A DNA stretch of 64,000 bases from Mycolicibacterium sp. CBMA 226 (GTDB taxonomy: Bacteria; Actinomycetota; Actinomycetes; Mycobacteriales; Mycobacteriaceae), in contig NZ_VTGY01000022.1 of the NCBI RefSeq assembly GCF_009729075.1, positions 1 to 64,000 on the forward strand. The letters are read 5' to 3'. Position numbers and translations under genes: made by a program. Of the stretch, positions 1 to 8,107 are shown piece by piece (position 1 is the stretch's first letter; each line of letters begins with the position of its first letter). The notes beneath the pieces are model-generated. The model made no database searches and had not been told where the DNA came from. It was given only the letters and a program-made list of their open reading frames with translations.

Positions 1-48
1 AAATTTGTGTGCTGAGCATGGGTTGGTGGCCCCGATACTGGTTATGTG
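1..48 (+). promoter_or_regulatory. shared-class promoter for the NlpC/P60 gene, leaderless
   Basis: The box AAATTTGTGTGCTGAGC starts at position 1 and a GATACT -10 sits at 34-39. The GTG start at 46 is 7 bases after the last T of the -10, so the mRNA is predicted to begin at the start codon. The box matches those in front of many other genes in this window. Sequence left of base 1 is not visible, so the box could extend further. Confidence 0.7.
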
Positions 49-1134
49 TCTTTAGGTGCGTTGGTGCGGCAGGTCGAAGGGGCGTTGGGCCGCGCCCATG
101 CGCTGTTCGGTGATCCGCCCGATGCCGCCGGTGCGGCCGCCCTGGGCGCCAGCAACAACCTGGCCGAAGCCGGCGGCGGAGTGCGCGCCGGCCGGGTCAA
201 GATGGCCGGCCTGTCCGGGGCGATGCCGCAGGGCTACCACACCTTCGCCACCGACGCCGCGCCCGCACTCGATGCCGCCGCCGGCTCAGACCAGAAACTG
301 TCCGATCACCTGAACGACGCCACCCGCTCCGACCGCACCGGCCGCAGCACCTCCGGCGACGTACTCACCGGCGCCTCCAGCGACACCAACGCGATCGCCC
401 CCACCACCGGCACCCCGGCCGGCAAGATCGCCTTGGTGCGCGCGCTGCGCGCCCGCATCGCCCAGCAGGACGAAGTCGTCAAGGCCTACCAGGCCCGCGA
501 TGCCCGCCTGACCGCGATGCTGCGCTCAACGATGTACGGTGGCGGACGCCGTGGCGGCGGAATGCCCATGGGCTCCATGCCTTTTGGCGGACTCGGCGGC
601 GGCTCCGGCAGCGGCGGTGGCGGCTCCATGCTCGGATCAGGAATGTCGGGGCTGTCGGGTTTGTCCGGTTTGGGTCGCGGCGGCCGAGACCCGCGCACGA
701 TGTTGGCCTCCAATGTGGACTTCGGCGACCATAACGCTGCGAATGTGCCCGGCGAACCCGGGCAGGGTGCGGTGAAGGCCGCGCTGAGCAAGTTGGGCCG
801 CCCGTATGTGTGGGGAGCCAAGGGGCCCAGTGTCTTTGACTGCAGTGGTTTGACCCAATGGGCCTGGGGGCAAGCCGGTGTGAGGATCGGCGGGGACACC
901 TACAGCCAGATCAGGGACGGCGTTGCGGTCCCTGCGGGGCAGGTCCGCGCGGGCGATTTGATTTTCCCGACACAGTATTTCGGTGAGGGCGGTAAGTCCG
1001 GGCCCGATCACGTGATGTTGGCCATCAACGATCACGAATGTGTGCACGCCCCGCAGCCTGGCGATGTGGTCAAGGTCGCCCCGATGCCCAAGGGATTTGT
1101 GGCGCGTCGGCCGGTGCGCCTGACGGCAGCGTAG
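46..1134 (+). CDS. NlpC/P60 cell-wall hydrolase with DUF4226-like N-terminus
   Basis: The last ~115 residues form an NlpC/P60 peptidase domain, which cleaves peptide bonds in peptidoglycan stem peptides. The catalytic Cys266 lies in FDCSGL and the His322 in PDHVML. The N-terminal ~160 residues are Ala-rich and helical and contain GTPAGKIALVRALR, closely matched in the protein at 44226-45473, a DUF4226-type arrangement. A Gly/Met/Ser-rich linker joins the halves. No signal peptide is visible, so export through the neighbouring ESX system is an inference. A local peptidoglycan hydrolase would fit assembly of the secretion or conjugation channel. The GTG start is fixed by the leaderless promoter just upstream. 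Confidence 0.85.
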   Translation: MSLGALVRQVEGALGRAHALFGDPPDAAGAAALGASNNLAEAGGGVRAGRVKMAGLSGAMPQGYHTFATDAAPALDAAAGSDQKLSDHLNDATRSDRTGRSTSGDVLTGASSDTNAIAPTTGTPAGKIALVRALRARIAQQDEVVKAYQARDARLTAMLRSTMYGGGRRGGGMPMGSMPFGGLGGGSGSGGGGSMLGSGMSGLSGLSGLGRGGRDPRTMLASNVDFGDHNAANVPGEPGQGAVKAALSKLGRPYVWGAKGPSVFDCSGLTQWAWGQAGVRIGGDTYSQIRDGVAVPAGQVRAGDLIFPTQYFGEGGKSGPDHVMLAINDHECVHAPQPGDVVKVAPMPKGFVARRPVRLTAA

Positions 1135-1143
1135 AGGGTCCGC

Positions 1144-1182
1144 AAATTCGTGTTCGGACCAGCCCTGAGCCGGGTTTAGGCT
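1144..1182 (+). promoter_or_regulatory. shared-class promoter for the 1210-6244 run
   Basis: AAATTCGTGTTCGGACC starts at 1144 and TAGGCT lies at 1177-1182. Unlike most members of the class, it has a short leader with a Shine-Dalgarno sequence (AGGAAAGG at about 1195-1202) before the GTG at 1210. Confidence 0.7.
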
Positions 1183-1209
1183 GAAAACAACTCCAGGAAA
1201 GGAACGTTC

Positions 1210-1533
1210 GTGAACGCGGATCTTGAACGAGAAGCCTTGTCAGTCAAGGGTGTGCTGTCGCGGGCAAAGAAACTTTTCGGCGGCGATGTCGAGCCGATCA
1301 TGCCGCCAGATTTTGTCGCGCCGCGAAACCTGGAAGACAACCTCGGCAAGGGATATTTCGGCGCGCCGGCGTCGAGCGCGGCGGTGCCGGCGTCAGTGCG
1401 GCGGCCGCAGTCGGTGGGTGCTGGCGGTGACGAGTCCGCAGTCGTCGACGATGACCGGCTGATCAATGATTTTCAGGACCGGTTGGTGACCGGAGGTGCC
1501 TGGACGTGGGCTGACCAGGGCGTGAGGCGCTGA
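1210..1533 (+). CDS. small protein of unknown function, first gene of accessory run
   Basis: A 107-residue protein with no signal peptide, membrane span or motif I recognise. The N-terminal half is charged (LEREALSVKGVLSRAKKLFGG) and probably helical. The C-terminus is also charged. GTG start with an AGGAAAGG ribosome site 8 bases upstream. The stop codon overlaps the start of the DUF4226 gene at 1533, which implies translational coupling and a role with that protein. Function unknown. Confidence 0.7.
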   Translation: MNADLEREALSVKGVLSRAKKLFGGDVEPIMPPDFVAPRNLEDNLGKGYFGAPASSAAVPASVRRPQSVGAGGDESAVVDDDRLINDFQDRLVTGGAWTWADQGVRR

Positions 1534-3575
1534 TGAGCCCCAAGCATTTTGGTGATGTTCAGTGGGATAAGTACGACCCGTACCCGGGCGCCGGGTGGCG
1601 GATGCCGAGCGATCCGAGCCGGTTCATCTCTGAGGATGACCCGTACTGGGGTCACGTTCTCGACAATGCGCGGAATGCGTATGGTGATCCCAACATTCAC
1701 TTCAACACTGACAACGTCCTCGACACGGAGGGGCACGCACAGCCGCGGCACCTTGTGTTCGGTGACGGCACGGACCTGCCGTCCAACGGGACTGTGGTGT
1801 ATCACGACTCGGGCAATAAGCAGAACTGGGCTCAAAACGATGACGGCACATCGTCATTGGTGAGCCCTGAGGGCTACCTGGGACCGCCGATCAAGCCTTC
1901 TGGCTACCGCAAGACGGGGGATCACTACGCCCCAGTCGAGGATCACGGTCAGCAGATCGCCCCGCAGCTTGCGGGACTTCCCAACTCGGACAACGGTTTT
2001 TACAACGACCCGAAGACCGGGGTGTTGACCCCGAAGAACGCCAACGGCGACTACTACACACTCGGCCCGGACGGCAAACGCGCCTATTTCGACAAGAACG
2101 GTAAGCCCATCACCGTCGACCAGTACAACAAGCCGGGGACCGGGCCGGCGGACAAGGATAAGAAGCCGCCAGCGGGTGACTTCGCCACCGACGAGCAGCA
2201 GTCCGGTCACGCCGCGGACGCGATCAAGACCTTGCACGAGAACTTGAAGGGCCAATACACGAAGCTGGCCACTGCCGAGGAACAGCTGGCCGATCTGTTG
2301 CTGTCCACTCACGCGACCAACACCGAAGGCCAGCAGAAACTCAACAGCATCGAAAAGAAGCTCGAAGACGCAATCAACAACCCGCCGACACCGCTGAACT
2401 CCGCGCCGGGCACCCGGTCGTTCCTAGCGTTCCTGCGCGGCCAAGTCTCCGACATCAACGATGTCGTGCAGTCGGGCTGCGTGTCCGCTGAGGATCAGAC
2501 CAAGATCGCCCAGGCGGTCAACGCCCTCTATGCCAGCGACGACGGCACCGGCGGCCCCAGTAGCCCTGACCCGTCAAACCAACCGGCTCCCGCACCGGCC
2601 CCAGCGCCGGCCCCAGCACCCGATACAGCCCCCGCTCCCGCGCCCGCTGACCCCGGTGGTGTCGGTGACGATCCCGGCCTCGGACCTGCGCCGCAAATGC
2701 CGGACCCACTGACCAGCATGATGGGCAATCCGATGGACGGCATGGGCCAAGACCCGTTCTCGCAGCTGGCCTCGGCGCTGCCGGGCGCGCTCGGCTCACT
2801 CGGTGGGATGGGTGGCGGTGGCAGTCCGCTCGATGGTCTCAGCGGCTTGGGCAGCAGCCTGGGCAGTGCCCTGTCGCCGCTGGCTGGACTGGCCTCGCAG
2901 GGCTCCGACCAGGGGTCCGATCACAACCACGACAACTCGGATCACAGCGAAAAGGATCAGAACAAGGACCCCAAGGAAAAGTCCGACCAGTCCAACCAGA
3001 ACAACACCAACCAGCCGCCGACCAGTCAGCAAAACAACGGCAACCAGCCATCCGGCCAGCCCGGTCAACCCGACCCGAACGCGCCGGCCCCCGGCACCCC
3101 GCCCGCCGCGGCGGTGCCTCCGGCTGCCCCGACCACGACGGTCAAGCTGCCCGATGGTTCGACGTCGACGACCCGCGATCCGCGCACCGCGGCAGCGCTG
3201 ACCGACTACATCGGCGGCGATACGGTGCAGAACTCGTACGGCAAGCACGGCATGACCCTGCCGCCGCCGGGTACACCGCTGACCAACCCACTACCGCCGA
3301 CCAAGGTCACCGGCGGCGATGTGGCGGTGTTCATGGACCATTACGAACCGGTTCTCAGCGCGGTGAAGGCGCTGCACAACGGGCAGGTGGTGCCGCTGTC
3401 GTCGGTCACCAACAGCCCGGGGTTCCTGGGGTTCATCGACCCCACGGCGACCGCGGTCGCGCCCGCCCCCACCGGTGCGGCACCTGCGGCTGCCCCCGCG
3501 GCCGCGCCCGTTGCGGTCCCGGCCGGGGCACCCGCCCCGGCTGCCGCGGCCCCTGCTTCAGTACCGGCCGGATAG
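1533..3575 (+). CDS. DUF4226-type ESX-associated protein, 680 aa
   Basis: Residues 1-215 are an acidic globular region rich in Asp, Pro, Gly and Tyr. Residues ~224-340 form a helical segment (LKGQYTKLATAEEQLADLLL) that I place in the DUF4226 family, found in ESX-linked mycobacterial proteins. Residues ~345-530 are low complexity: Pro/Ala runs, Gly/Leu/Met repeats, then a highly charged Asp/Lys/Asn/Gln tract. The last ~120 residues contain a short conserved-looking block (PPTKVTGGDVAVFMDHYEPV) and an Ala/Pro tail. No classical signal peptide. The start overlaps the previous stop. Probably a secreted substrate or periplasmic partner of the ESX system; the exact role is unknown. Confidence 0.75.
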   Translation: MSPKHFGDVQWDKYDPYPGAGWRMPSDPSRFISEDDPYWGHVLDNARNAYGDPNIHFNTDNVLDTEGHAQPRHLVFGDGTDLPSNGTVVYHDSGNKQNWAQNDDGTSSLVSPEGYLGPPIKPSGYRKTGDHYAPVEDHGQQIAPQLAGLPNSDNGFYNDPKTGVLTPKNANGDYYTLGPDGKRAYFDKNGKPITVDQYNKPGTGPADKDKKPPAGDFATDEQQSGHAADAIKTLHENLKGQYTKLATAEEQLADLLLSTHATNTEGQQKLNSIEKKLEDAINNPPTPLNSAPGTRSFLAFLRGQVSDINDVVQSGCVSAEDQTKIAQAVNALYASDDGTGGPSSPDPSNQPAPAPAPAPAPAPDTAPAPAPADPGGVGDDPGLGPAPQMPDPLTSMMGNPMDGMGQDPFSQLASALPGALGSLGGMGGGGSPLDGLSGLGSSLGSALSPLAGLASQGSDQGSDHNHDNSDHSEKDQNKDPKEKSDQSNQNNTNQPPTSQQNNGNQPSGQPGQPDPNAPAPGTPPAAAVPPAAPTTTVKLPDGSTSTTRDPRTAAALTDYIGGDTVQNSYGKHGMTLPPPGTPLTNPLPPTKVTGGDVAVFMDHYEPVLSAVKALHNGQVVPLSSVTNSPGFLGFIDPTATAVAPAPTGAAPAAAPAAAPVAVPAGAPAPAAAAPASVPAG

Positions 3576-3647
3576 GACGATGCGCGCCGATGCTGACAGG
3601 ACACGAGTTTTCCGAGCAGAATCGAACACAAGGGATAGGAGCACACC

Positions 3648-3959
3648 ATGACTGAGCCGCTCAAACTGACGCCATCGGTGCTGCGGGATGTCGCCGAAGG
3701 ACACGGGGAGGTCGCGAACCTGGTGGACACCGCGCGCGAGGCCGGCGGCGACATCCTTGCCTCGGTCGAGAGCTTGGGCCCAATGTTTCACGGCGTGAAG
3801 GCAGCGGTAGGGGACATTGTGGCTGACCGGAGCGAAAAGCTCGGAGGCCATGCCGCCCGGCACCGGATGGCCGCCGACGAGCTGCACAAGAGCGCCCATC
3901 GGATGATCAACACCGATGACGACCAGGCCGCGAACCTGAGAAATGTTGAACAGGCGTGA
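3648..3959 (+). CDS. EspC-family ESX secretion-associated protein
   Basis: At 103 residues it has the length and helical pattern of the EspC family (small helix-turn-helix ESX substrates). The N-terminus LTPSVLRDVAEGHGEV, a mid-protein turn and the late helix RMAADELHKSAHRM fit that family. In ESX-1, EspC is co-secreted with other Esp proteins. ATG start with GGATAGGAG upstream. The stop overlaps the GTG of the next gene (GTGA), and an EspB-like gene follows two genes later. Family assignment is by eye. Confidence 0.7.
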   Translation: MTEPLKLTPSVLRDVAEGHGEVANLVDTAREAGGDILASVESLGPMFHGVKAAVGDIVADRSEKLGGHAARHRMAADELHKSAHRMINTDDDQAANLRNVEQA

Positions 3960-4264
3960 GCACCACCGACGACACCATTGATGTGAACCGGGAGTTCACC
4001 GCCCACACCGCCGATCAGCAGGTGTGGGTCCGTGTGCTGTTCACCGGCCGCATCCTTGGTGTCCAGGTGGAACCGGCCGAGATGCGCCGGCCTGGCTGGC
4101 AGATCGCGGCCCGCATTCAGGCCTGCTCGGACGTCGCATACCTGGAGGGGCAGGTGTATCACCGCAAATTCATTCAGTCGCGCGGCGCCAGTGAAGCGGC
4201 GTGGGACTGGATGGCCAGCGATGAGGACCTGGCTGCAGCCAGAGATAGATTGAGCAGACTGTAG
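3956..4264 (+). CDS. small YbaB/EspL-like protein
   Basis: A 102-residue protein with a beta-rich first half (VWVRVLFTGRILGVQVEP) and a helical second half. This resembles the small YbaB-fold proteins (EspL-like) encoded beside Esp substrates, where they may act as chaperones. GTG start overlapping the EspC-like stop, so the two are probably translated together. The family call is tentative because no diagnostic motif exists. Confidence 0.55.
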   Translation: MSTTDDTIDVNREFTAHTADQQVWVRVLFTGRILGVQVEPAEMRRPGWQIAARIQACSDVAYLEGQVYHRKFIQSRGASEAAWDWMASDEDLAAARDRLSRL

Positions 4265-4280
4265 GAGATGTTGGGGGAAC

Positions 4281-5924
4281 ATGAAGGTCGATGCACCGGG
4301 GCTCATCACCGCTGTTCAGCAGCTGGTGACCGCTGCCGCGGGCGTACAGGGCAGTGCGGTGCCACACCCGCCTTTGGCCGCCGACGCGGCATCAGTGGGC
4401 GCGGCCGAGCGGCTGACTAGCGCTGGCGGGGAGCTGGCCGCAGCATTCGGCGGTCACGTGACCGGCCTGCTGTCCTCGTTGGAAACTCTGCTCGGGGTGG
4501 CGGTGAGTTTCACCGTCACGGACGAGTCGGTCGCCACCTCCCTCAAGGGGCTTCAAGGTGGGGCCAGCTCGTCCTCCCCTGGCAGCGTCGCCCCGCCGGC
4601 CCCGGCGATCACCCCGGACGTGAGGCCCCCGCTCCCACCGCCAGTCGGTGGTCAGCCCGAAGTGCTGTCGGCTTCGGTTCATGCCGGCGATCCCGGCGCC
4701 GGTGAGCCCTTCCAGGCGGCCTGGCGGACGGCCGGTACGACAGCCCAGGATGCCTCCGCTGCGATCCGCTACGTGGCGGGCAACCTGCCCGAGCACCTGG
4801 ACACCCAGACGACGACGCCGGCGGTGACCCATCACCTGCTGGGTTACGCCGATGGGCTCGATTCGTTGGCTGGTCGCGCATTCAAGCTGTCATCGCAAGC
4901 GACCGAGCACGCCGCCACCCAGGTGCAGGCCCGCGCCAGCGTTCCCTCGCCCGAGCAGTTCGCGGCGGCCAATTCCCGCGTCGAAGCGCTGCGCGCGGCC
5001 AACGCGGCCTCCGGGGGCCGGTACGCCGCGCCGTACGCGGCAGCGCTGGCGGATAAGCAGAAGCTCAACCAGAAAGCGACGACCGGCTACGGCGACTATC
5101 ACGCCGCTACCGACACCGGTACCGCCGGCGATGAAGGTGGCTCACCGGACGGCACCGACCCGACCACCGGGGCTCCGGGCGCGCTGGGCCTTGATCCGAA
5201 TGACCCGAACAATCCGCTGTCGCCTGAGGGTGCGGGGGACATGTCCTCGATGCTGCCGCAGATGATCCCGACCGTCCTTGGCGCTGCGGGCGGCCTGGTG
5301 GGTGGCCTCGTTGGCGCGGTAACCAAGGTTCCCCAAGAGCTGATGCAGGCCGGCGCCCAAGCTGCCCAGGCCGCCAGTCAGGGGCTCTCGCAGTTGGCGC
5401 AGCCCAAGATGGACTCCGGCGAACCCAGTGGCGGGAACCCTGATTCTTCCGCTGGCGGCGATCCCGGCGACCTCGGTGGCGCTGGCGGTGGCGGGGGAGA
5501 CGTCCCGACCACCCCGGCCGGCGGGGACGGCGCTCCGATGGTCGCACCGTCGACCGGGGCGCCTCCGACTCCGGCGATCGCGCCGGTCGGCGCCACCGGT
5601 GACCCGGCCGCGGCCCAGGGCGGCGCGGGGATGGGTGGAATGCCGATGGGTGGCATGCCCATGGGTGGCATGGGTGGCGCTGGCGGCGGCGCGGGGAAGG
5701 ACGGCAAGTCCGGCCCGACCCGTAAGGTCACCGTCAAGAACGTCCCGCACACCGAGGATGTCACGGGGCACGTGGAGACCAACCGGCTGTCGGTCGCCGC
5801 GGCCAACACCAAGTCCACCGCCCCGCCTGAACCGCCTGACAATGACCCGACAGACTTCGACTCCGTGGTGTCCACGTCGATCCGGCGTCAGATCGTGACT
5901 CGCCCGCCTAAGGAGCCGACGTGA
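4281..5924 (+). CDS. EspB-like secreted protein with PE/PPE-type helical core
   Basis: A 547-residue protein. Residues 1-100 and ~140-275 are Ala-rich helices. The segment around GGRYAAPYAAALADKQKLNQ lines up by pattern with the PPE-like part of ESX-1 EspB, including the closing helix and Tyr-rich stretch (TTGYGDYHAATD). The C-terminal half is Gly/Pro/Met-rich with MGGMPMGGMPMGGMGG, as EspB also has. EspB is secreted by ESX-1, is proteolytically trimmed and forms oligomers; a similar role here is inference. ATG start preceded by GGGGGAAC. Followed by a coupled YbaB-like gene. Confidence 0.65.
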   Translation: MKVDAPGLITAVQQLVTAAAGVQGSAVPHPPLAADAASVGAAERLTSAGGELAAAFGGHVTGLLSSLETLLGVAVSFTVTDESVATSLKGLQGGASSSSPGSVAPPAPAITPDVRPPLPPPVGGQPEVLSASVHAGDPGAGEPFQAAWRTAGTTAQDASAAIRYVAGNLPEHLDTQTTTPAVTHHLLGYADGLDSLAGRAFKLSSQATEHAATQVQARASVPSPEQFAAANSRVEALRAANAASGGRYAAPYAAALADKQKLNQKATTGYGDYHAATDTGTAGDEGGSPDGTDPTTGAPGALGLDPNDPNNPLSPEGAGDMSSMLPQMIPTVLGAAGGLVGGLVGAVTKVPQELMQAGAQAAQAASQGLSQLAQPKMDSGEPSGGNPDSSAGGDPGDLGGAGGGGGDVPTTPAGGDGAPMVAPSTGAPPTPAIAPVGATGDPAAAQGGAGMGGMPMGGMPMGGMGGAGGGAGKDGKSGPTRKVTVKNVPHTEDVTGHVETNRLSVAAANTKSTAPPEPPDNDPTDFDSVVSTSIRRQIVTRPPKEPT

Positions 5925-6244
5925 CAGACCCTGTGGGATTCGATGATCTCGGTGATGCCGAAAAGGTCAAATACGTCACCGCCGAGCTGCCCGCGACCGG
6001 CGATCACCTGGACAAGCTCATCAAGGACTACGACCAGACGTTCGCGGCGTTGGAGCACCCGAAGGGCTACGCCAGCTTCGAGTTGGGCTGCGATGGCCGG
6101 TTGTGCAATCTGCGGGTGGCTGACGACATCGGCAAGGTGATGAACAACCTGCAGTTCGAGAACATGCTGAACAAGATGTTTGCTGAGGGCGCCCCGGTGG
6201 CCACCGAAATGTTGGCCACCATCATGAGCGAACTGGGCCTCTAA
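5921..6244 (+). CDS. small YbaB-like ESX-associated protein
   Basis: A 107-residue protein: helix, then a beta segment (YASFELGCDGRLCNLRVAD), then helices, the order expected of YbaB/EbfC-like folds. GTG start inside the stop of the EspB-like gene (GTGA), with AAGGAG 7 bases upstream, so it is coupled to that gene. A chaperone or co-factor role for the EspB-like protein is inferred from position alone. Last gene before the hairpin at 6551-6599. Confidence 0.55.
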   Translation: MTDPVGFDDLGDAEKVKYVTAELPATGDHLDKLIKDYDQTFAALEHPKGYASFELGCDGRLCNLRVADDIGKVMNNLQFENMLNKMFAEGAPVATEMLATIMSELGL

Positions 6245-6797
6245 CCGCGCCATCGCGGGACGCCGCAATCCCGGACAACGCGGTCGTTTGCGCACGCCGC
6301 CGGAAGCCGTCGATCCGAGTTCCGAATCGGGGCTATTCGCCAGCCCCACCAGTCGACGCCGCTGCTGTAGCGCGCGTCCGATTGAATCGTGACGCTTCAA
6401 CGTGCCGGCATATCGCCGCAGAAGTGAACCGCCTCAACACGGCCAGCCTGAGACCGTGAATGCGCAGGCGTGTGTGCACATCGCGGGCACCGTCGAGGCG
6501 CTTTCAGGTAACCCGTCAAATACGTTGCTGTACCTGGATTTTGGCAAGAAAAAGGGGCTCGGCCGTGAGGGGTGGGAGGTTCATCGGCCGAGCCCCTTTA
6601 CCTCGCCGGCCCGTGAGAGTCGACTTAGAGGCCCTATTAACCTAACCCATCGCAGACACTGCTAAGAACAGAGATTTAGGCAGTTTCTTTTGGCTTGCCC
6701 CACAAAGGGTTACAGCGTGGTGACGCCGATCAGCCACCAGCTACGGCGCACCGAAACAGCAGCTTGGCGGCCGCAGCCACCGAGCCTGACGACGCCG
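6245..6797. other. intergenic region with a strong hairpin, no supported gene
   Basis: About 550 bases between the YbaB-like gene and the next promoter. Open frames here lack ribosome sites and have no recognisable protein pattern. The only structured element is the hairpin at 6551-6599. Confidence 0.6.
6551..6599 (+). terminator. 15-bp perfect hairpin, transcription terminator
   Basis: AAAGGGGCTCGGCCG (6551-6565) pairs perfectly with CGGCCGAGCCCCTTT (6585-6599) around a 19-base loop. The stem is followed by only a short T stretch, as is common in mycobacteria. It closes the 1210-6244 run, about 300 bases after the last stop. Confidence 0.75.
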
Positions 6798-6846
6798 AAA
6801 TTTAGTGTGCCGAGCACGTATTGGCGCACCTTAGGCTGATTGGGTG
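6798..6846 (+). promoter_or_regulatory. shared-class promoter for paralogue 1, leaderless
   Basis: AAATTTAGTGTGCCGAGCA starts at 6798 and TAGGCT is at 6832-6837. The GTG at 6844 is 7 bases after the -10. Confidence 0.8.
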
Positions 6847-7431
6847 ACCCTCTTCGAACCGACACCCCGCCCGCTTCCCGCGGACTACGAGTGGCGTTTG
6901 GTCTCGACGAGGTCAAACCGCGGACGCGCCATGGCGGTCATCGCCGCGAGTGCATTCGCCGTGATCGGAGTCATCGTCGGCGTCGTCGGCTCGGCCGGCC
7001 CGGGCACGGCGCCACCAGGCGCCGCCAGCCAAGCGCCATCATCCGCCGCCCCTCGACCTTCGGACCCGACGACTGCCGGCAAGGCGCTCTGCTCGGCGAT
7101 GAAACCGCTCTTTGCTGAAATGGACGCCAGGTCCAACGCATGGGTAGCCACCGGCGATGCAGGCAACACCAGACGCGATGCTGCGCTACCTGGTTACCGA
7201 GCATTTATCGAGGACTGGGCCATCCGCGCCCACGAGGTCGTGAACGCGAACCATGCCGCTGATCCATTCCTCGTGCGTACGACACAGCGGTTCATTGACG
7301 ACCGGGTTCTCCTTGTCCGTAACATGCGGCCAGGTCCGTCAACCACGTATGACAGGGAGGCGTGGGCGGACAGCATGGCCGCTTACGGGGGGCCGCTGTC
7401 AGTCTGCGACGAATTCGGGATCACGTGGTAG
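6844..7431 (+). CDS. single-span membrane protein, tandem paralogue 1
   Basis: A 195-residue protein with a short cytoplasmic N-terminus (ADYEWRLV), one membrane span (AVIAASAFAVIGVIVGVVGS), a Pro/Ala linker and a ~125-residue outer domain containing AALPGYRAFIEDW and TTQRFIDDRVLLVRNMRPG. The next gene is a clear duplicate. Two Cys in the outer domain are also present in the paralogue, so a disulfide is possible. GTG start set by the leaderless promoter. The topology is typical of mycobacterial 'YEWR' exported proteins. Function unknown; the shared promoter suggests an ESX or transfer role. Confidence 0.75.
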   Translation: MTLFEPTPRPLPADYEWRLVSTRSNRGRAMAVIAASAFAVIGVIVGVVGSAGPGTAPPGAASQAPSSAAPRPSDPTTAGKALCSAMKPLFAEMDARSNAWVATGDAGNTRRDAALPGYRAFIEDWAIRAHEVVNANHAADPFLVRTTQRFIDDRVLLVRNMRPGPSTTYDREAWADSMAAYGGPLSVCDEFGITW

Positions 7432-7437
7432 CCGTCC

Positions 7438-7486
7438 GAAATTTGTGAGTGCCGCATACTACGGGGCGCTTTATCCTGAGTTCATG
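7438..7486 (+). promoter_or_regulatory. shared-class promoter for paralogue 2, leaderless
   Basis: AAATTTGTGAGTGCCGCA starts at 7438 and TATCCT is at 7472-7477. The ATG at 7484 is 7 bases after the -10. This fixes the start of paralogue 2, although an in-frame start exists 231 bases earlier. Confidence 0.8.
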
Positions 7487-8107
7487 ACTCTTACTCACGG
7501 CGCGCCCCCGGCCGGTGCCCCGATCCCCGGTATTCCCGGCCCGCCACCTGGGCCGCCGGGCTATGAGTGGCGTCCGGTCAAGCCTCGCCGCAACACCGGC
7601 CTGGTGGCCGCCGTAGTGGTGTCCCTCGCGATCGGCATTGCCGGCTTGGCAGTGGGGGTCGTTGGGCTCACGCGATCCGGGACCGCGCCACCGACGGCCC
7701 CTGGTCATGCAGCGGCCCCTTCCGCAGAGCCAGCCGCAGACCCTGTCGCCGCCGCGAAATCAATGTGCTCAGCCCTGAGCCCGCTGTTCGCTGAGAACGA
7801 TAAGAAGTCGAATGCCTGGCTGGCAACCGGCGAGCCCGGCACGCCGGCTCGCGATGCTGCACTTCCTGGTTACAGGGCTTTTATTGAGGACTGGGCGGGT
7901 CGCGCGCAGGACGTCGTAAACGCGCATCCGGACGCTGATCCATTCTTGAAGCGAACTACTCAGCGGTTCATCGATGACCGCGTACTCATGGTTCGGAACA
8001 TGCGCGCCGGACCGTCGACCACTTACGACGATCAGGCATGGGCGGATTCCATGACCGCATATGAGGGTCCGCTGACCGCGTGCGATTCCCTGGGCATTAA
8101 GTGGTAG
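7484..8107 (+). CDS. single-span membrane protein, tandem paralogue 2
   Basis: A 207-residue protein. It starts with a Pro-rich segment and PPGYEWRPVKPRR, then one membrane span (VAAVVVSLAIGIAGLAVGVV), a linker and an outer domain nearly collinear with that of the previous gene (AALPGYRAFIEDW, TTQRFIDDRVLMVRNMRAG). The N-terminal extension and linker have diverged more than the outer domain, so selection acts mainly on the outer domain. Each copy has kept its own promoter. The stop overlaps the GTG proposed for the next gene. Confidence 0.75.
   Translation: MTLTHGAPPAGAPIPGIPGPPPGPPGYEWRPVKPRRNTGLVAAVVVSLAIGIAGLAVGVVGLTRSGTAPPTAPGHAAAPSAEPAADPVAAAKSMCSALSPLFAENDKKSNAWLATGEPGTPARDAALPGYRAFIEDWAGRAQDVVNAHPDADPFLKRTTQRFIDDRVLMVRNMRAGPSTTYDDQAWADSMTAYEGPLTACDSLGIKW

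Noticed and set aside
6402..6665. Open frame of 87 codons over the intergenic hairpin.
   Set aside because: It reads straight through the perfect 15-bp terminator stem and has no start signal.
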